From Comamonadaceae bacterium (GTDB lineage Bacteria > Pseudomonadota > Gammaproteobacteria > Burkholderiales > Burkholderiaceae_C), in contig CANFOS010000023.1 of NCBI GenBank assembly GCA_947448735.1, positions 1 to 64,000 on the forward strand: a stretch of 64,000 bases of DNA, read 5' to 3'. Positions 60,840-64,000 of this stretch are shown in pieces; the stretch's first letter is position 1; each line of letters starts with the position of its first letter. Position numbers and translations under genes: made by a program. The notes beneath the pieces were generated by a model, which worked only from the letters and a program-made list of their open reading frames with translations, was not told the origin of the DNA and did no database searches.

Positions 60840-62531
60840 ATGACAGAACAAATCGCTGGACACCTTTTAGTTGATTGCCTGATCGCCCAGGGGGTGACTC
60901 ACGCCTTTGGCGTGCCGGGTGAAAGTTACCTGGCCGTACTTGATGGCCTGCATGCGCGGCAAGACGCCATTCGTTTCATCACCTGCAGGCAAGAGGGTGG
61001 CGCTGCCTACATGGCAGAAGCGCATGGCAAGCTGACAGGCCGGCCTGGCGTGTGCATGGTGACGCGCGGACCGGGTGCGACCAACGCATCAATCGGTGTG
61101 CACACGGCGTTTCAAGACTCGACACCCATGGTGCTGCTGGTCGGCGACGTCGCCAGTGACTGCCGGGACCGCGAGGCGTTTCAGGAAGTCGATTACCAGG
61201 CCTTTTTTGGCCCTTCCACCCGGGGCTTTGCCAAGAGGGTCGAGCGCATCGATGATGCCAACCGAATTCCTGAATATGTCGCACGCGCCTTTGCCACTGC
61301 CATGAACGGCAGGCCGGGCCCCGTGGTGCTGGTGCTGCCTGAAGACATGCTGACCCGCATGACAACTGCCCAGCCACTGGCCCGTGTGGAGGCCGTTCAA
61401 GCCTGGAGCGACCCTGGCGCGCTGCGCACGCTGCGGGAAATGCTGCTGCAATCCGAGCGTCCCTTCGTCATTGCAGGCGGTGGCGGCTGGACGCCACAAG
61501 CCGCGCAGGCGCTGCAACGCTTTGCTGAAAACTGGCGCTTGCCGGTGGGCAATGCTTTCAGGTTTCAGGATACCTTTGACAACCACCACCCGCTGTATGC
61601 GGGCGACGTCGGCATTGGCCTGAACCCCAAGCTGGCCGCGCGCATTAAAGCAGCTGATCTGATCATCGCCATTGGCCCGCGCCTGGGTGAAATGACGACC
61701 AACAACTACACGCTCCTTGAAGCTCCTTGCCCAAAGCAAAAGCTGGTGCATATCCATAGCAGCGCAGAAGAGCTGAACCGCGTCTACCAAGCGGACTTGG
61801 CCATCAACGCCACCATGAATGCCGCTGCCAGATCGTTAGAGGTATTAACGGCCCCCGTCAGCGTAGCGTGGGAACAGTGGGCACTGGATGCCAATGCCGA
61901 CTACATTGCCAACCTTCAGCCCAACAAACTGCCAGGCGATATCGACATGCCCGCCATCGTTGGCGTGCTGCAGCAGCATTTGCCGCCTGATGCGGTGTTA
62001 ACCAACGGCGCAGGCAACTTTGCCAGCTGGGTACACCGTTTTTACAAACACCACGGTTTGGTCAAGGGCCACAAAACGCAACTCGCACCCACGGTCGGCG
62101 CCATGGGCTACGGGGTACCCGCGGGCATTGCGGCTGCCATCACAACCGGGCGTGTTGTGCTGACGATGGCCGGCGACGGTGACTTCTTAATGAACGGCCA
62201 AGAACTGGCCACCGCCGCGCAGCACGGCGCCAAAACCATCATCGTGCTGCTGAACAACGGCATGTACGGCACCATCCGCATGCACCAGGAGCGCGAATAC
62301 CCCAACCACTGCAGTGGCTCGTATTTGCAAAACCCCGACTTCGCAGCACTTGGTCGCGCCTATGGCTATGCGGGGGTACGCATTACCAAAACTGCAGAGT
62401 TTGAAGCCGAACTGCTGGCCGCGCTGACCCGCCCTGAAGGCACCCTGATTGAAGTGATGCTGGACCCAGAGGTCATCACCACGAGGGTCACGCTTTCGGC
62501 GATTACTGAGCAGGCGATGAAGCGAACTTGA
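60840..62531 (+). CDS. Thiamine pyrophosphate-dependent enzyme, acetolactate synthase large-subunit-like
   Basis: GVTHAFGVPGESYLAVLDGL; TRGPGATNASIGVHTAFQDSTPMVLLVGD; GDGDFLMNGQELATAAQHGAKTIIVLLNNGMYGTIRMHQE. Confidence 0.92.
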   Translation: MTEQIAGHLLVDCLIAQGVTHAFGVPGESYLAVLDGLHARQDAIRFITCRQEGGAAYMAEAHGKLTGRPGVCMVTRGPGATNASIGVHTAFQDSTPMVLLVGDVASDCRDREAFQEVDYQAFFGPSTRGFAKRVERIDDANRIPEYVARAFATAMNGRPGPVVLVLPEDMLTRMTTAQPLARVEAVQAWSDPGALRTLREMLLQSERPFVIAGGGGWTPQAAQALQRFAENWRLPVGNAFRFQDTFDNHHPLYAGDVGIGLNPKLAARIKAADLIIAIGPRLGEMTTNNYTLLEAPCPKQKLVHIHSSAEELNRVYQADLAINATMNAAARSLEVLTAPVSVAWEQWALDANADYIANLQPNKLPGDIDMPAIVGVLQQHLPPDAVLTNGAGNFASWVHRFYKHHGLVKGHKTQLAPTVGAMGYGVPAGIAAAITTGRVVLTMAGDGDFLMNGQELATAAQHGAKTIIVLLNNGMYGTIRMHQEREYPNHCSGSYLQNPDFAALGRAYGYAGVRITKTAEFEAELLAALTRPEGTLIEVMLDPEVITTRVTLSAITEQAMKRT

Positions 62532-62536
62532 GCTAA

Positions 62537-62590
62537 CAGATGCTCTTAAAATGAGAGCTTCTAGCCTAGGTATTTATTGTCCTGGAACCC
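62537..62590 (+). repeat. Dispersed repeat element, copy H, downstream of the TPP enzyme gene
   Basis: AGATGCTCTTAAAATGAGAGCTTCTAGCCTAGGTATTTATTGTCCTGG aligns with the repeat core (GAGCTxCTxGCC...TATTTATTG). Confidence 0.5.
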
Positions 62591-62611
62591 TATTCATTCA
62601 CTGAAAAGCAT

Positions 62612-62639
62612 AAAAAAAGCCGGTTTTCACCGGCTTTTT
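62612..62639. terminator. Bidirectional rho-independent terminator
   Basis: AAAAAAAGCCGGTTTTCACCGGCTTTTT between convergent genes. Confidence 0.88.
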
Positions 62640-62659
62640 AATGTCTACCCTAGGGCAGA

Positions 62660-63103
62660 TTATTTGACGTGCTTACCGATCAGGCCAGCCATCTCAAACA
62701 TCGATACCTGGGCTTTGCCGAAAACGGCTTTCAGCTTGGCGTCGGCGTTGATCATGCGTTTGTTGACGCTGTCTTGCAGTTTGTGGGCCTTGATGTAGAC
62801 CCACAGCTTGCTGACGATCTCGGTGCGTGGCAGCGGCTTGTCGCCCAACACTGCGGCCAATGCCGGGCTCAGTGTCAATGCCTTCATGAACGCAGCGTTA
62901 GGGGTCCGCTTTTTGGCAGGCGCTTTTTTAGCAGCTGGCTTTTTGGCCGGTGCTGCTTTCTTGGCGGCTACTTTCTTGGCGGGTGCTGCTTTTTTAGCGG
63001 CTACTTTTTTCGCTGGGGCTGCTTTCTTCGCAGCTACTTTTTTTGCCGGAGCAGCCTTTTTTGCGGGTGCTTTTTTAGCCGGTGCTTTTTTTGCAGTTGC
63101 CAT
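62660..63103 (-). CDS. SWIB/MDM2-domain protein with lysine/alanine-rich histone H1-like N-terminal tail
   Basis: MATAKKAPAKKAPAKKAAPAKKVAAKK... tail then LSPALAAVLGDKPLPRTEIVSKLWVYIKAHKLQDSVNKRMINADAKLKAVFG. Confidence 0.9.
   Translation of the reverse strand: MATAKKAPAKKAPAKKAAPAKKVAAKKAAPAKKVAAKKAAPAKKVAAKKAAPAKKPAAKKAPAKKRTPNAAFMKALTLSPALAAVLGDKPLPRTEIVSKLWVYIKAHKLQDSVNKRMINADAKLKAVFGKAQVSMFEMAGLIGKHVK
62930..63090 (-). repeat. Tandem 33-bp repeats encoding AAPAKKVAAKK (about 4 units)
   Basis: Translated repeat AAPAKKVAAKK x3 followed by AAPAKKPAAKK. Confidence 0.85.
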
Positions 63104-63294
63104 GATTGATTTTCCTTCTAGAAGTTGATAAATCACTGCCAGAGATAACTACTCCCCGACAGCACTGCGGATGCTACTGGAGAAAGAGCAGTTTTCATAG
63201 GGGAAAAGTACTTTTTTTGATGTTTTGTGGCGCTAATTTGCTTCTGAAAATCAAAAACAACATCGTTCAGTCGCTTTTCAGAGGAGAAAACGCC

Positions 63295-63512
63295 GTGTCG
63301 ATGCATCTCAAAGAAGCACCCATGGTCCCTGCAAACACCGTGAAATTTGTCACTTGTGACCGGTGCGATGCGCATCACAATGATGCGTCAGTCAACTTCA
63401 GGGTTCTGCCGGCTTTGTTCAAAGGCGTCGGCGTGTGTGGGTTGCCCTGGGCAATTGGCTTTACCCCCACGAGGATGGCATGGTGATCATGCCTGTACCG
63501 GTGCTTGATTAA
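63295..63512 (+). pseudogene. Small hypothetical protein gene, apparently frameshifted at a GTGTGT run
   Basis: Frame 1 reads ...DASVNFRVLPALFKGVGV; removing one GT unit continues WVALGNWLYPHEDGMVIMPVPVLD* ending at 63512. Confidence 0.4.
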
Positions 63513-64000
63513 GCTGCTATGCCTTTGTAAAGCATGTACGCGGCCAGCAGATAAAGCACGCTGGCGAAGATGCGCTTGAGCTTGCCCACCGGCAGCGTGT
63601 GCGCGGCTTTTGCTCCTTGCGGTGCGACCAGAAAGCTGCACACTGCAATCACCCCCAATGCGGGCAGCCAGATGTAGCCAAACGCGCCAGCTGGCAAGTT
63701 TTGTACGCTCTGGCCGCTGATGACGTAGCCGATCACATTGGCCAGGGCAATTGGAAAACCCAGCGCCGCTGATGTGGCTACCGCATTGCGAATGGGCACA
63801 TTGCACCAGGTCATGAAGGGCACGCTGATGAAGGCACCGCCTGCGCCTACCAGGCCGGATAAAAACCCAATGAAGCCGCCGGCCGTTAGCAGCCCGCCTG
63901 TGCCTGGCAACTGTCGTGCGGGCTTGGGTTTTTTGTCGATGAACATCTGTGTGGCTGAAAAACCCACAAACAGACCAAAGAAGATCGCCAAGTAAGAACC
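63509..64000 (-). CDS. Sulfite exporter TauE/SafE family membrane protein, partial (runs off window)
   Basis: GGFIGFLSGLVGAGGAFISVPFMTWCNVPIRNAVATSAALGFPIALANVIGYV; KRIFASVLYLLAAYMLYKGI. Confidence 0.88.
   Translation of the reverse strand, partial: GSYLAIFFGLFVGFSATQMFIDKKPKPARQLPGTGGLLTAGGFIGFLSGLVGAGGAFISVPFMTWCNVPIRNAVATSAALGFPIALANVIGYVISGQSVQNLPAGAFGYIWLPALGVIAVCSFLVAPQGAKAAHTLPVGKLKRIFASVLYLLAAYMLYKGIAA

Noticed and set aside
62930-63090. Regular ~33-bp spacing that could look like a CRISPR array
   Set aside because: The periodicity is the coding repeat AAPAKKVAAKK; no direct repeat/unique spacer structure and no cas genes.

Overview
The window is a GC-rich stretch of a beta-proteobacterial chromosome, probably Comamonadaceae. 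That placement rests on gene content, codon usage and a dispersed repeat of a type I associate with Polaromonas/Rhodoferax relatives; it was not searched. Housekeeping genes (alaS, trmB, gluQRS, dnaE, fadH, pyrD, rpiA, prlC, yhbY, rlmE, ftsH, folP, glmM) are separated by accessory blocks. Two accessory blocks stand out. (1) At 1-8835, a branched-chain-type ABC importer (liv-like) is packed with two tandem ferritin-like/diiron paralogs, two alpha/beta hydrolases and a RidA-family protein. The second paralog has lost canonical metal ligands. The block ends close to a truncated tRNA-Gly that still has its promoter-like sequence. (2) At 35250-45692, a LysR-controlled cluster combines three different cyclic-amide/amidohydrolase families (AtzC/CodA-like, dihydroorotase/allantoinase-like, barbiturase/cyanuric acid hydrolase), an SDR, DUF3830, an orphan protein, and an NMT1/THI5-type ABC transporter with two paralogous binding proteins. 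This is a candidate undescribed N-heterocycle degradation pathway. Other observations: a ~55-70 bp dispersed repeat that appears inserted in frame in several genes (gluQRS, a DsrE-like protein, lhgO), a secreted repeat protein paired with a trypsin-like protease beside an IS1595 remnant, a TonB receptor convergent with nikR, and a SWIB protein with a histone-H1-like tail. All family assignments come from reading the translations; no database search was run.
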